In this document: piece after piece, positions 1-6,053 of the stretch
Layout of the letters: the number at the start of each line of letters is the position of its first letter
Numbering within the stretch: the first letter of the stretch is position 1
From: Candidatus Latescibacterota bacterium
GTDB taxonomy: Bacteria > Eisenbacteria > RBG-16-71-46 > SZUA-252
NCBI GenBank assembly: GCA_016207265.1
Contig: JACQPZ010000093.1
Span: 1-6,053 of the forward strand
Reading direction: 5' to 3'
DNA: 6,053 bases
The notes under the pieces: model-generated
Databases searched by the model: none
Told to the model about the DNA's origin: nothing
What the model saw: the letters and a program-made list of their open reading frames with translations, nothing else
Program-made: the position numbers and the translations under genes

Positions 1-462
1 CTCAAGGGACCACTGGGGTGCCTGAATCAGGCGCGATACGGGATCGCCTGGGGCGGGATCGGGTCCGCCATGGCCTGCTACCACGAGGCGTTGAACTACG
101 CGAGGACCCGGATCCAGTTTGACAAGCCCATCGCATCGTTCCAGATGGTCCAGGAGAAGCTGGTGTGGATGATCCGCGAGATCACGAAGGGACAGCTCCT
201 GGCGCTCCAGATCGGCCGGCTCAAGGACGCGGGACGGGTCCAGCCGCATCACATCTCGCTCGGGAAGATGAACAACATCCAGATCGCGCTTCAGATCGCG
301 CGCATGGCCCGCGAGATCCTGGGCGCGAGTGGGATCACCGACGAGTACCAGTGCGGCCGCCACCTGTGCAACCTCGAGTCGGTCTACACCTACGAAGGCA
401 CGCACGACATCCACACGCTCGTCATCGGCGAGACGATCACGGGGATCCCGGCGTACAAGTAG
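1..462 (+). CDS. gcdH: Glutaryl-CoA dehydrogenase-type acyl-CoA dehydrogenase, C-terminal part (5' truncated by window edge)
   Basis: The frame is open from base 1 and ends at TAG 460-462, giving the last 153 residues; the N-terminal and middle FAD/substrate domains lie outside the window. What remains is the C-terminal helical domain of the acyl-CoA dehydrogenase fold. Visible marks are RYGIAWG (residues 12-18), RIQFDKP (37-43), the DEYQCGRH helix (114-121) and YEGTHDIH (131-138). In the family, the Glu of that last motif (E132 here) is the base that removes the alpha proton, and the preceding Tyr is typical of glutaryl-CoA dehydrogenases. Those enzymes are FAD-dependent, oxidise and decarboxylate glutaryl-CoA to crotonyl-CoA in lysine/tryptophan breakdown, and pass electrons to ETF. 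The residues that bind the substrate's free carboxylate are not visible, so a non-decarboxylating or different acyl-CoA substrate remains possible. The ATG at 70 is internal and not a start. The gene converges on the MFS gene with a 6-base gap. Confidence 0.88.
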   Translation, partial: LKGPLGCLNQARYGIAWGGIGSAMACYHEALNYARTRIQFDKPIASFQMVQEKLVWMIREITKGQLLALQIGRLKDAGRVQPHHISLGKMNNIQIALQIARMAREILGASGITDEYQCGRHLCNLESVYTYEGTHDIHTLVIGETITGIPAYK

Positions 463-468
463 GCTCCA

Positions 469-1731
469 TCACGCCGGCTTCCTTCCCCCGGCGAGCGAAT
501 ACTTCGGCTCCTTGAGGCGGAACACGACCAGGTAGAGCGCGGCCGCCGCGAGGGCGAGTCCCACGTAGGCCACGGCAAGAAAGCCGAACCGGTCGATGAA
601 CGCTCCCGCGGATCCCGCCACAACCGCGAGGATGGGCGCGGTCAGGGCGGGAATCGCGCCGAGATACGCCGTGTTGTCCTCGTGCGGCGAGAAGGCCATC
701 GAGAGATTGAAGAGCGCGAGCCGGTCGGCGACGACGTAGAGCCCCGCGGCGAACGCCGTCGCGTAATAGAAGGCGAGCGTCCCGCCCCAGATGGCCAGCA
801 GGAATCCGACCGTGAGCGCCGCGACCGCAACGACGGCCACCTTCGCGTACCCGAAACGGTCTCCCACGAAGCCGCTCACAACGCTTCCGATCATCTGGCC
901 CGCCATGAAGACGGCGGTGAAGACCGCGGAGTCGCGGATGCCCAGCCCGAAACGCTTTTCCGCGAAGACCGGGTAGTAGGAGATGAGCAGCCAGCCTCCA
1001 ACCGTGAGAATCATGATCGCGAGGTACGTCCGCACGCCTCCGGTGTCGGATAGAACCTCGCGGATGTGGCGAACGACCGTCCGGAGGGCATTCCCGCGCT
1101 CTTCCGTCGCGCCAGGATCCTCCGCGACGGGGAAAAAGAAGAACGCGCCCGCCGTCATGCATGCGCCCGCGACGAGAAATCCGACGGCATAGTTCTGGGG
1201 AAAGGCCAGCGGACTCGAGAGGATTCGGCTCGCTACCCACCCTCCGGCGATTCCCATGAGCGTCTGAAAGAAATAGATCGTTCCGAAGGAGCGCGCCCTC
1301 AGCTCAGAGCGCGTCACCTTGCCGATAAAATTGATCCACACTGGGATCGTGAGCCCCATGAACGCCCACGCGCTCCCCCAGAGCGCGAGGAAGACGGCGA
1401 TATCCGTCGCGCCTCCGTGGCGCCCGCCCATCCCGAACCACCCGGCCGCGAGGAACCACGGAATCCCTGCGATCGCGTGAAACCAGAACACGGCGGCCTT
1501 ACGGAGCGGAAGGTGACCGGTGAGATGTGCCGCGAGCAGGCCGGGAAGGCTGCTCGCGAGGGTCCAGATGAGCGGAATCGCACCCAGCACCGCGTTCGAC
1601 GCGCCCAGATGGGAGAGGAACACGGGGACGATCGCCGCCACGGAAATCAGGGCAAGGGCGACGCCCCAGAACATCTCGACCGTGAGGACCCAGCCGACGT
1701 TGACCCAGTGCCGACGAAGCGGAAGCGTCAC
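469..1731 (-). CDS. MFS transporter, 12 transmembrane helices
   Basis: This is a 420-residue inner-membrane protein of the major facilitator superfamily; the substrate is unknown. Hydrophobic segments fall at about residues 13-38, 48-72, 78-99, 109-136, 149-170, 181-203, 235-256, 267-290, 296-315, 317-340, 354-378 and 384-404, a 6+6 layout with a charged central loop at about 204-233. The loop between helices 8 and 9 carries a motif-A-like GFVGDRFGYAK (287-297); the equivalent loop 2-3 is degenerate (HLTGHLPLRK). I chose the GTG at 1731-1729. It overlaps the ABC-F stop as GTGA and has GGAG 8 bases upstream. A GTG six codons earlier (1749) is in frame but lacks a Shine-Dalgarno sequence. It is the last gene of the - strand unit and probably translationally coupled to ABC-F. 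Drug or metabolite efflux is a guess from the family; no specificity motif was recognised. The stop is TGA 471-469. Confidence 0.88.
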   Translation of the reverse strand: MTLPLRRHWVNVGWVLTVEMFWGVALALISVAAIVPVFLSHLGASNAVLGAIPLIWTLASSLPGLLAAHLTGHLPLRKAAVFWFHAIAGIPWFLAAGWFGMGGRHGGATDIAVFLALWGSAWAFMGLTIPVWINFIGKVTRSELRARSFGTIYFFQTLMGIAGGWVASRILSSPLAFPQNYAVGFLVAGACMTAGAFFFFPVAEDPGATEERGNALRTVVRHIREVLSDTGGVRTYLAIMILTVGGWLLISYYPVFAEKRFGLGIRDSAVFTAVFMAGQMIGSVVSGFVGDRFGYAKVAVVAVAALTVGFLLAIWGGTLAFYYATAFAAGLYVVADRLALFNLSMAFSPHEDNTAYLGAIPALTAPILAVVAGSAGAFIDRFGFLAVAYVGLALAAAALYLVVFRLKEPKYSLAGGRKPA

Positions 1732-3728
1732 TCCGCGATCTCCACCCACCGCGCGAGCAGCCGATCCAGCTCCGCGCGGGCGCGTCCGTACTCCTCGCTG
1801 GCCTTGCGCAGTGCCGCGATGTCTCCTTTCGCCGAATCGTCCTCCATCGCGGCCGTCAGCTCCGCGAGTCTCCGCTCATGTGCCGCGATCTCCGCCTCGA
1901 GCTGCTTCCGGGCGCGCACCTGCTTCCGTTGCTCGCGCTCCACCGCGTCACGCGCCGCGCGCTGCCGGGCGCGCGCCTCCTTCGCTGATTCGGTCGGCGC
2001 GGCCCCAGGGGGCGACGCCGCAACGGCGGCCGGGGACGCTGCGACGCCGGGCGACGCCACGGCGCCCGGCACCCCCACGGCTGCCCGTGCCGCGGCCGCC
2101 GTCGCCGCCGCAGCCTGCGCGGACCGTTTCTCGCGGGCATCGGAGTATCTCCCGCGATAGATGCGGGCGTCTCCCTGATCCACCCAGAGAATTTGCGTGG
2201 CGATCGCATCCAGGAAATAGCGGTCGTGCGAGACGACGATCAGGGTCCCGTCGTAGGCCCGGAGCGCTTCCTCGAGTGCCTCGCGGGACGCGATATCGAG
2301 GTGGTTCGTCGGCTCGTCGAGAAAGATGAGATTCGGCCCTGACCAGATGATGCGTGCAAGACCGAGACGCGTCCGCTCGCCCCCGCTCAGGGTCCCGATC
2401 TTCCGGTAGACTTCGTCCCCCCGAAACAGGAAACCGCCGAGGAAGCTCCGCACCTCGACCTCGTCCGTCGTCGGCCTCAGGTCCCAGAGCGAATCGAGGA
2501 CACCCGTGCCGGACGGCAGATCGGCCGCCTCCTGATCGAGCGCGGCCTGCTTCACCCCCGTGCCCCACTCGACGGTCCCCTCAAGCGGCGCGATCTCCCC
2601 GCTGAGAATGCGGAGGAGCGTGGTCTTCCCCGCGCCGTTGCCCCCGACGATCCCCAGGCGGTCTCCGCGCATCACGTCGAGCGAGAGGCCGCTGAAAAGC
2701 GTCCGGGAGCCGAAGCCCATCGTGAGACCGCGCGCCGCGACGACGTGGGAGCCGGAGCGCGACGCGCGGAGGCGGTCGAATGAGGCGACGCGATCCGCGT
2801 CACCCTGAGGTCGCACGAGCGGACCCTCCCGCTCGAGACGTTTTCTCCGGCTCTGAGCCTGCTTTGTCTTCTGGCCGGCGATGTTCTTGCGGATGAACTC
2901 CTCCTGGCGCTCGCGCTCCTTGAGGTTGAGCGCGTAGCGTTTCTCCTCCTGCTCGATTCGGGCGCGCTTCTTCCGCGCGAACTCGGTGTAGTTCCCGGAG
3001 TGCTGCTCGAGCCCGCCGTGCTCGATCTCGGCGATCGAGGTGCAGACGCGATCCAGCAGCGTCCGGTCGTGGGAGACGAGAACGAAGGGGTCGCTCGAAT
3101 GGGATAGAAACGTTTCCAGCCACTCCGTCGCGGCCATGTCGAGATGATTCGTGGGCTCATCGAGGAGGAGGAGATCCGGACCCGATAGGATCAGCCGGGC
3201 GATCGCCACGCGGCCCCTCTCTCCCCCGCTCAGCGTCCGCAGAGGCTGCCTCCAGAGACTCCGCCCCACCCCGAGCCCCTCGAGCGTCTCTTCGACGCGG
3301 CTTTCGATCGAATGTCCGCCCATGCGCGCGAAGTGGTCATGGAGGTGCCCCAGCTCATGGGCGAGCGCGGTCAGCTCATCCGCGGGCGCGTCCGGGCGGC
3401 GCTCCAGCTCCTTCCGCAGCGCCTCCTCCCGCTCCATGAGATCGAGCAGCTCGTGGAAGGCGTCCCGCGCGTAGTCGAATGCGGTCTCCTCGCCGTCGGG
3501 CTCGATCTGCTGGTCGAGCATCGCGACGCGCACGCGCGGCGAGAGCGCCCGCGCCCCCCGCTCCGGCGTCACGGTGCCCGCGAGGATTCGGAGCAGAGTG
3601 GTCTTCCCGGTGCCGTTCCGGCCGACGAGGCCGACGCGCGCGTCCTCGCCGACGCGGAAGGAGAGATCCTCGAAGAGGGTCCGGGCGCCGAATCCATGGG
3701 TGACCCGGTCGAGGCGGACCAGGATCAT
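1728..3728 (-). CDS. ABC-F family ATPase (two ABC domains, C-terminal coiled coil)
   Basis: This is a 666-residue soluble protein with two nucleotide-binding domains and no membrane segments, the ABC-F plan. Domain 1 has Walker A GRNGTGKTT (36-44), signature LSGGERGR (166-173), Walker B LLLLDEPTNHLD (186-197) and the switch His at 220. Domain 2 has GGNGAGKTT (362-370), LSGGERTR (447-454), LIFLDEPTNHLD (467-478) and His 501. Both catalytic Glu residues (191 and 472) are present, so both sites look active. An arm insert (about 80-160) and a basic linker (about 247-325, with NIAGQKTKQAQSRRKRLER) match the part that enters the ribosomal E site in this family. After an Ala/Pro-rich stretch (537-580) comes a charged coiled coil (about 582-660), as in Uup/YdiF-type proteins. 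The role is probably relief of ribosome stalling; antibiotic protection cannot be excluded. The ATG at 3728-3726 overlaps the rarA stop as ATGA. The frame stays open upstream to 4286, but that part is a rarA shadow without ABC features. Confidence 0.93.
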   Translation of the reverse strand: MILVRLDRVTHGFGARTLFEDLSFRVGEDARVGLVGRNGTGKTTLLRILAGTVTPERGARALSPRVRVAMLDQQIEPDGEETAFDYARDAFHELLDLMEREEALRKELERRPDAPADELTALAHELGHLHDHFARMGGHSIESRVEETLEGLGVGRSLWRQPLRTLSGGERGRVAIARLILSGPDLLLLDEPTNHLDMAATEWLETFLSHSSDPFVLVSHDRTLLDRVCTSIAEIEHGGLEQHSGNYTEFARKKRARIEQEEKRYALNLKERERQEEFIRKNIAGQKTKQAQSRRKRLEREGPLVRPQGDADRVASFDRLRASRSGSHVVAARGLTMGFGSRTLFSGLSLDVMRGDRLGIVGGNGAGKTTLLRILSGEIAPLEGTVEWGTGVKQAALDQEAADLPSGTGVLDSLWDLRPTTDEVEVRSFLGGFLFRGDEVYRKIGTLSGGERTRLGLARIIWSGPNLIFLDEPTNHLDIASREALEEALRAYDGTLIVVSHDRYFLDAIATQILWVDQGDARIYRGRYSDAREKRSAQAAAATAAAARAAVGVPGAVASPGVAASPAAVAASPPGAAPTESAKEARARQRAARDAVEREQRKQVRARKQLEAEIAAHERRLAELTAAMEDDSAKGDIAALRKASEEYGRARAELDRLLARWVEIAE
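1740..1743 (-). promoter_or_regulatory. Shine-Dalgarno GGAG of the MFS gene, inside the ABC-F 3' end
   Basis: On the - strand GGAG is followed by 8 bases and then GTG at 1731-1729. The spacing is near ideal and supports the GTG within the GTGA overlap over the earlier in-frame GTG at 1749. The site lies within the last codons of the ABC-F gene, so ribosomes finishing ABC-F could re-initiate here. Confidence 0.6.
1989..2120 (-). repeat. Ala/Pro-rich low-complexity linker in the ABC-F gene
   Basis: Residues 537-580 of the ABC-F protein are almost only Ala, Val, Gly, Pro and Ser, with the short unit ASP(P/G/A) recurring at about 558-573. It joins the second ATPase domain to the C-terminal coiled coil and is predicted to be disordered. 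In the DNA the 8-mer GCGACGCC (+ strand) occurs at 2012, 2041 and 2051. Those copies are not all in the same reading frame, which suggests slippage or local duplication in GC-rich DNA. Confidence 0.6.
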
Positions 3729-5167
3729 CCGCCGGGCTTCTCTTGGCCAGCCCCACGCCGCTTGGCCTTCTCGGCGTTGATGCGCTTGAGCCGCTCGACC
3801 AGCTCCGCCTCCTTGCCTCGAGGAACACCCTCCCAGTAGCGCGCGTCGCGAAGCTCGTCGGGGAGATACCCCTGGCCGACGATCGCGTCCTCGAACTCGT
3901 GCGCGTACTCGTATCCCTCCCCGTAGCCGAGGTCCTTCATGAGCTTGGTCGGGGCGTTGCGGATGTGAAGCGGCACGGGATACGGAGGATGCTCGAGCGC
4001 ATCCCGCGAGGCGCGCAGGTAGGCTTGGTAGACCGAGTTGCTCTTCGGCGCGAGCGCGAGATAGACCGTCAGCTCCGCGAGCGCGGTGTTGCACTCGGGC
4101 ATCCCGAGGAAGTGGACCGCTTCCTTGACCGCAACCGCGAGCCGCAGCGCCTCGGGATCGGCGAGCCCCACGTCCTCCGACGCGAACCGCACGAGCCTCC
4201 GGGCGATGTAGAGCGGATCCTCTCCGGCCTCGAGCATCCTCGCGAGCCAGTAGAGCCCCGCGTCGGGATCGCTTCCCCGGAGACATTTGTGGAGTGCGGA
4301 GATGATGTTGTAGTGCTCTTCCCCGACCCGATCGTAGGGCAACGTCTTTCGCTGCGCCGCTTCCCGGATCTCCGCCTCTCCGATCGGGACGGGTCGAGGC
4401 GGTACGCCCGCGGCGGCGGATTGCGCGCCCGCGCCGGTAGCCGGCTTGGCGCCCGCGCGTCGCGCTCCCCTCGCGGCGCCGAGGCCGATCATGGCCGCTC
4501 CCTCGAGGATGTTGAGCGCGATCCGCGCGTCGCCGCCGCTCAGGCGCGCGATGAGGCGGAGATCGCCGTCCGCCACCAAGAGGTTTTCCCGACCCAAACC
4601 GCGCTCCTTGTCGGCGACCGCGCGCTCGAGGATCTCGACGAGCGCATTTGCCGAGAGCGCCGGCAGCACGATCACTTTCATCCGGGAAAGGAGCGCCGTG
4701 TTCACCTCGAAGGAGGGATTCTCCGTCGTGGCGCCCATCAGAACGATCGTTCCGTTCTCAACATGCGGAAGGAACGCGTCCTGTTGCGCCTTGTTGAAGC
4801 GGTGGATCTCGTCGACGAAGAGGATGGTCGGCACGCTGCGGGCCTTGCGCAGGACGCGGGCGCGCTCGATCACTTCCCGGACTTCCTTCACCCCGGAAGT
4901 GACCGCGCTGAACGCCACGAAGTTGCCTCCGCTCGCCTCGGCGATGAGTCGCGCGAGCGTGGTCTTCCCCGATCCGGGCGGTCCCCAGAAGATGACCGAC
5001 GGCAACTCACCCCGCTCGAGCGCGCTCCGGAGCAGGCCTCCCGACTTCAAGAGGTCGGCCTGCCCCAAGAACTCGTCGAAGCTCCTTGGGCGCATACGAT
5101 CCGCCAAAGGCGCGCGTGTCGCGCGGCGGCCTGGTTCCCCTGGGAAAAGCTCGGGCTCGTCGTTCAT
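3725..5167 (-). CDS. rarA: Replication-associated recombination protein A (RarA/MgsA), AAA+ ATPase
   Basis: This is a 480-residue cytoplasmic AAA+ ATPase of the RarA/Mgs1/WRNIP1 family, which acts at stalled replication forks and gaps and interacts with SSB in E. coli. Seen in order: the family start LADRMRPRSFDEFLGQ (21-36), Walker A GPPGSGKTT (62-70), Walker B ILFVDEIHRF (115-124), sensor 1 GATTENPSF (145-153), the SR arginine finger (161-162) and sensor 2 GGDARIALN (211-219). The C-terminal tetramerisation/MgsA part follows, with ISALHKCLRGSDPDAGLYW (289-307), RFASEDVGLADP (327-338) and HIRNAPTKLMKDLGYG (401-416). All key residues are intact. It is longer than E. coli RarA (about 447 residues), mainly through an Ala/Gly-rich insert at about 228-262. 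The ATG at 5167 is chosen because the conserved N-terminus begins soon after it. The open frame runs upstream to 5452, but there it only shadows yjbQ. The ribosome site is weak (GAAG, 4 bases from ATG). The 3' end overlaps ABC-F by ATGA. Confidence 0.96.
   Translation of the reverse strand: MNDEPELFPGEPGRRATRAPLADRMRPRSFDEFLGQADLLKSGGLLRSALERGELPSVIFWGPPGSGKTTLARLIAEASGGNFVAFSAVTSGVKEVREVIERARVLRKARSVPTILFVDEIHRFNKAQQDAFLPHVENGTIVLMGATTENPSFEVNTALLSRMKVIVLPALSANALVEILERAVADKERGLGRENLLVADGDLRLIARLSGGDARIALNILEGAAMIGLGAARGARRAGAKPATGAGAQSAAAGVPPRPVPIGEAEIREAAQRKTLPYDRVGEEHYNIISALHKCLRGSDPDAGLYWLARMLEAGEDPLYIARRLVRFASEDVGLADPEALRLAVAVKEAVHFLGMPECNTALAELTVYLALAPKSNSVYQAYLRASRDALEHPPYPVPLHIRNAPTKLMKDLGYGEGYEYAHEFEDAIVGQGYLPDELRDARYWEGVPRGKEAELVERLKRINAEKAKRRGAGQEKPGG
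4382..4486 (-). repeat. Ala/Gly-rich low-complexity insert in rarA
   Basis: Residues 228-262 of RarA form a stretch of Ala, Gly, Arg and Pro between the sensor-2 helix region and the C-terminal domain. In E. coli RarA this place holds a shorter, ordinary sequence (compared from memory). The reading frame is intact and conserved sequence resumes on both sides, so it is an in-frame expansion, probably a flexible loop. Confidence 0.5.
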
Positions 5168-5195
5168 GGAACTTCGGGAAACAATTGCAAGCTCC

Positions 5196-5603
5196 TCATT
5201 CGGGCAGGAACCGAAGCTCCACGGCGCGGGAGCGCGGCCCGTCGAATTCGCAGAAGAAGATCTCCTGCCAGCGTCCGAGCCGGAGCTTCGAGTCGCGGAC
5301 CGGCACCGTGACGGACGTTCCGACCAGAACCGATTTGACGTGGGCCGCCGCGTTTCCTTCGGCATGGCGGTAGTCCGCGTTCCACGGAGCAAGCCGGTCC
5401 AGGACGCGCGCGATATCCGCGGCGACGTCGGGGTCGGCGCCCTCATTGACACAGAGGCCCGCCGTCGTGTGCGGGACGTAGAGATGCAGGATCCCCGCCC
5501 CTTCGAGGAGCGCGGCCGCCTCCTTGCGGATCCGCTCGCTCAGGGGAACGAACTCGGTGCGGGCGCGGGTCTTGATCTCGAGCGTCAGGGCCCGCCGGCT
5601 CAT
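5196..5603 (-). CDS. yjbQ: YjbQ family protein (UPF0047; 'secondary thiamine-phosphate synthase')
   Basis: This is a complete 135-residue protein, the usual length for this family. The family motifs are all present: LHLYVPHTTAGLCVNEGADPD (residues 39-59), NADYRHAEGNAAAHVKS (75-91), GTSVTVPV (95-102) and LGRWQEIFFCEFDGPR (109-124). The conserved His 45, His 80 and His 88 with Glu 82 and Asn 84 probably form the active or metal site. E. coli YjbQ is reported to have weak thiamine-phosphate synthase activity, so the name reflects a possible side activity and the true role is uncertain. The protein is small, soluble and cytosolic. I chose ATG 5603-5601, because the residues upstream of it in the same frame overlap the VOC gene and do not look like the family. 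The gap from the VOC stop is 25 bases and to rarA 28 bases. No strong Shine-Dalgarno sequence is visible (GAG about 9 bases upstream). Confidence 0.94.
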   Translation of the reverse strand: MSRRALTLEIKTRARTEFVPLSERIRKEAAALLEGAGILHLYVPHTTAGLCVNEGADPDVAADIARVLDRLAPWNADYRHAEGNAAAHVKSVLVGTSVTVPVRDSKLRLGRWQEIFFCEFDGPRSRAVELRFLPE

Positions 5604-5628
5604 GGCGTGATCTCGATCGGTCCCGACA

Positions 5629-5994
5629 TCAGGCCGGCTGGAAAAGCTCCACGACGTTTCCGCATCCATCTTCCGCGAGGATCTGTCGTCCGCCCGGTCC
5701 GGAAACGATCTCGTTCCGGAACCCGACTCCAGCGCGCTTCAACTCGGCCACGGTGGCGTCGAGATCCCCGACCTCCACGACCAGCCGATTCCAGCCGCCG
5801 GGGCCGGGCTTCTGCCCGTCGGGCATCGGGCGTGCCGCGGAACTCCCGGGCCCGCTCAACCAGAGCACGAGATCCCCGCGTGTCACGATCGCGAACGGCG
5901 GACCCCTGCGATTCGAAAGCGCAAACCCGAGCCGCCCCGTGTAGAAGGCGACTGCGCGATCCACGTTGTCCACAAGGTAGCGTATGACGGCCAT
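5629..5994 (-). CDS. VOC (glyoxalase/bleomycin-resistance/dioxygenase fold) protein
   Basis: This is a 121-residue protein made of two beta-alpha-beta-beta-beta modules, the length of a single VOC chain that dimerises. Module 1 begins with IRYLVDNVDRAVAFYTGRLGF (4-24), and module 2 with LVVEVGDLDATVAELKRAGV (71-90). It ends with the typical GNVVELFQP (112-120). In metal-dependent VOC enzymes, a His at the start of each module and a Glu near the end hold the metal. Here the two His positions appear to be Val3 and Arg70, and only Glu116 remains. A metal-free binding role, or an unusual site, is therefore more likely than a classical glyoxalase I. The substrate is unknown. ATG 5994-5992 has GGTGAG 8 bases upstream. 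It is the first gene of the - strand unit seen here; more genes could lie beyond the window edge. Confidence 0.87.
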   Translation of the reverse strand: MAVIRYLVDNVDRAVAFYTGRLGFALSNRRGPPFAIVTRGDLVLWLSGPGSSAARPMPDGQKPGPGGWNRLVVEVGDLDATVAELKRAGVGFRNEIVSGPGGRQILAEDGCGNVVELFQPA

Positions 5995-6002
5995 CGTTCG
6001 AG

Positions 6003-6008
6003 CTCACC
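6003..6008 (-). promoter_or_regulatory. Likely Shine-Dalgarno of the VOC gene
   Basis: On the - strand GGTGAG is followed by 8 bases and then the ATG at 5994-5992; a stronger GGAGG lies a few bases further upstream but is too distant. The remaining bases up to 6053 show no clear promoter, and no gene could be supported there. Confidence 0.45.
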
Positions 6009-6053
6009 GCCTCCCTAGCTCGGGCCTGGACTCTCTCCGGAGGGACCGCCCTC

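Noticed and set aside
437..1240. - strand open frame of 267 residues within the MFS gene
   Set aside because: It is out of frame with the clear 12-helix MFS protein and is Arg/Gly-rich without motifs.
1066..2160. + strand open frame (364 residues) opposite the MFS and ABC-F genes
   Set aside because: It crosses the junction of two well-supported - strand genes, and its composition (Arg/Glu/Ala/Ser runs) is that of a shadow.
3729..4286. N-terminal extension of the ABC-F frame, giving an 852-residue protein or a fusion
   Set aside because: The extra 186 residues read rarA in another frame and show no ABC or other domain. The first ABC domain begins right at the ATG at 3728.
3725..5167. Reading 'MgsA' as methylglyoxal synthase working with the VOC protein as a glyoxalase
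   Set aside because: The name is a coincidence: this protein is the AAA+ MgsA/RarA (maintenance of genome stability), not methylglyoxal synthase, and the VOC protein lacks the usual glyoxalase metal ligands.
5168..5195. Slightly AT-richer gap between yjbQ and rarA as a possible rarA promoter
   Set aside because: A TTGCAA-like box is present, but only 28 bases are available, with no partner -10 box before the ATG.
3743..5311. Long + strand open frame (522 residues) opposite rarA
   Set aside because: It is the antisense shadow of rarA in GC-rich DNA: Arg-, Glu- and Asp-rich with no domain, while the - strand frame has every RarA motif.
4446..5987. Long + strand open frame (513 residues) opposite rarA, yjbQ and VOC
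   Set aside because: It spans three recognisable - strand genes and their gaps, is rich in Arg/Ser/Pro, and has no recognisable motif.
6028..6047. Imperfect 20-base palindrome upstream of the VOC gene
   Set aside because: It has several mismatches in the - strand RNA and no T run, so it is not a convincing terminator or operator.

Overview
This is a 6 kb stretch of very GC-rich bacterial DNA, densely packed with genes and with intergenic gaps of 6 to 28 bases. The codon third positions are strongly G/C. I cannot place the organism precisely. The style fits a high-GC environmental bacterium, for example from the Eisenbacteria, Gemmatimonadota or Acidobacteriota. That is an impression from composition and protein style, not a demonstrated assignment.

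Layout: on the + strand, bases 1-462 hold the C-terminal 153 residues of an acyl-CoA dehydrogenase of the glutaryl-CoA dehydrogenase type. Everything else is on the - strand and runs towards it. Read in the direction of transcription, the - strand genes are: a VOC (glyoxalase/bleomycin-resistance fold) protein (5994-5629), a YjbQ family protein (5603-5196), the replication-associated AAA+ ATPase RarA (5167-3725), an ABC-F ATPase (3728-1728) and a 12-helix MFS transporter (1731-469). The last two junctions are 4-base stop/start overlaps (ATGA and GTGA). The five genes therefore look like one transcription unit, with translational coupling across rarA, ABC-F and MFS. The MFS stop codon lies 6 bases from the stop of the + strand dehydrogenase.

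The genes do not form an obvious single pathway. RarA acts at stalled replication forks and ABC-F proteins act on ribosomes. YjbQ is a small widely conserved protein with weak thiamine-phosphate synthase activity reported for its family. The VOC and MFS proteins have unknown substrates. A general upkeep or stress cluster is the most that can be inferred. No RNA gene, mobile element, CRISPR array or phage gene was seen, and no clearly new system. The most unusual sequence details are Ala/Pro- and Ala/Gly-rich low-complexity inserts in the ABC-F and RarA proteins, and a VOC protein that appears to lack the usual metal ligands.
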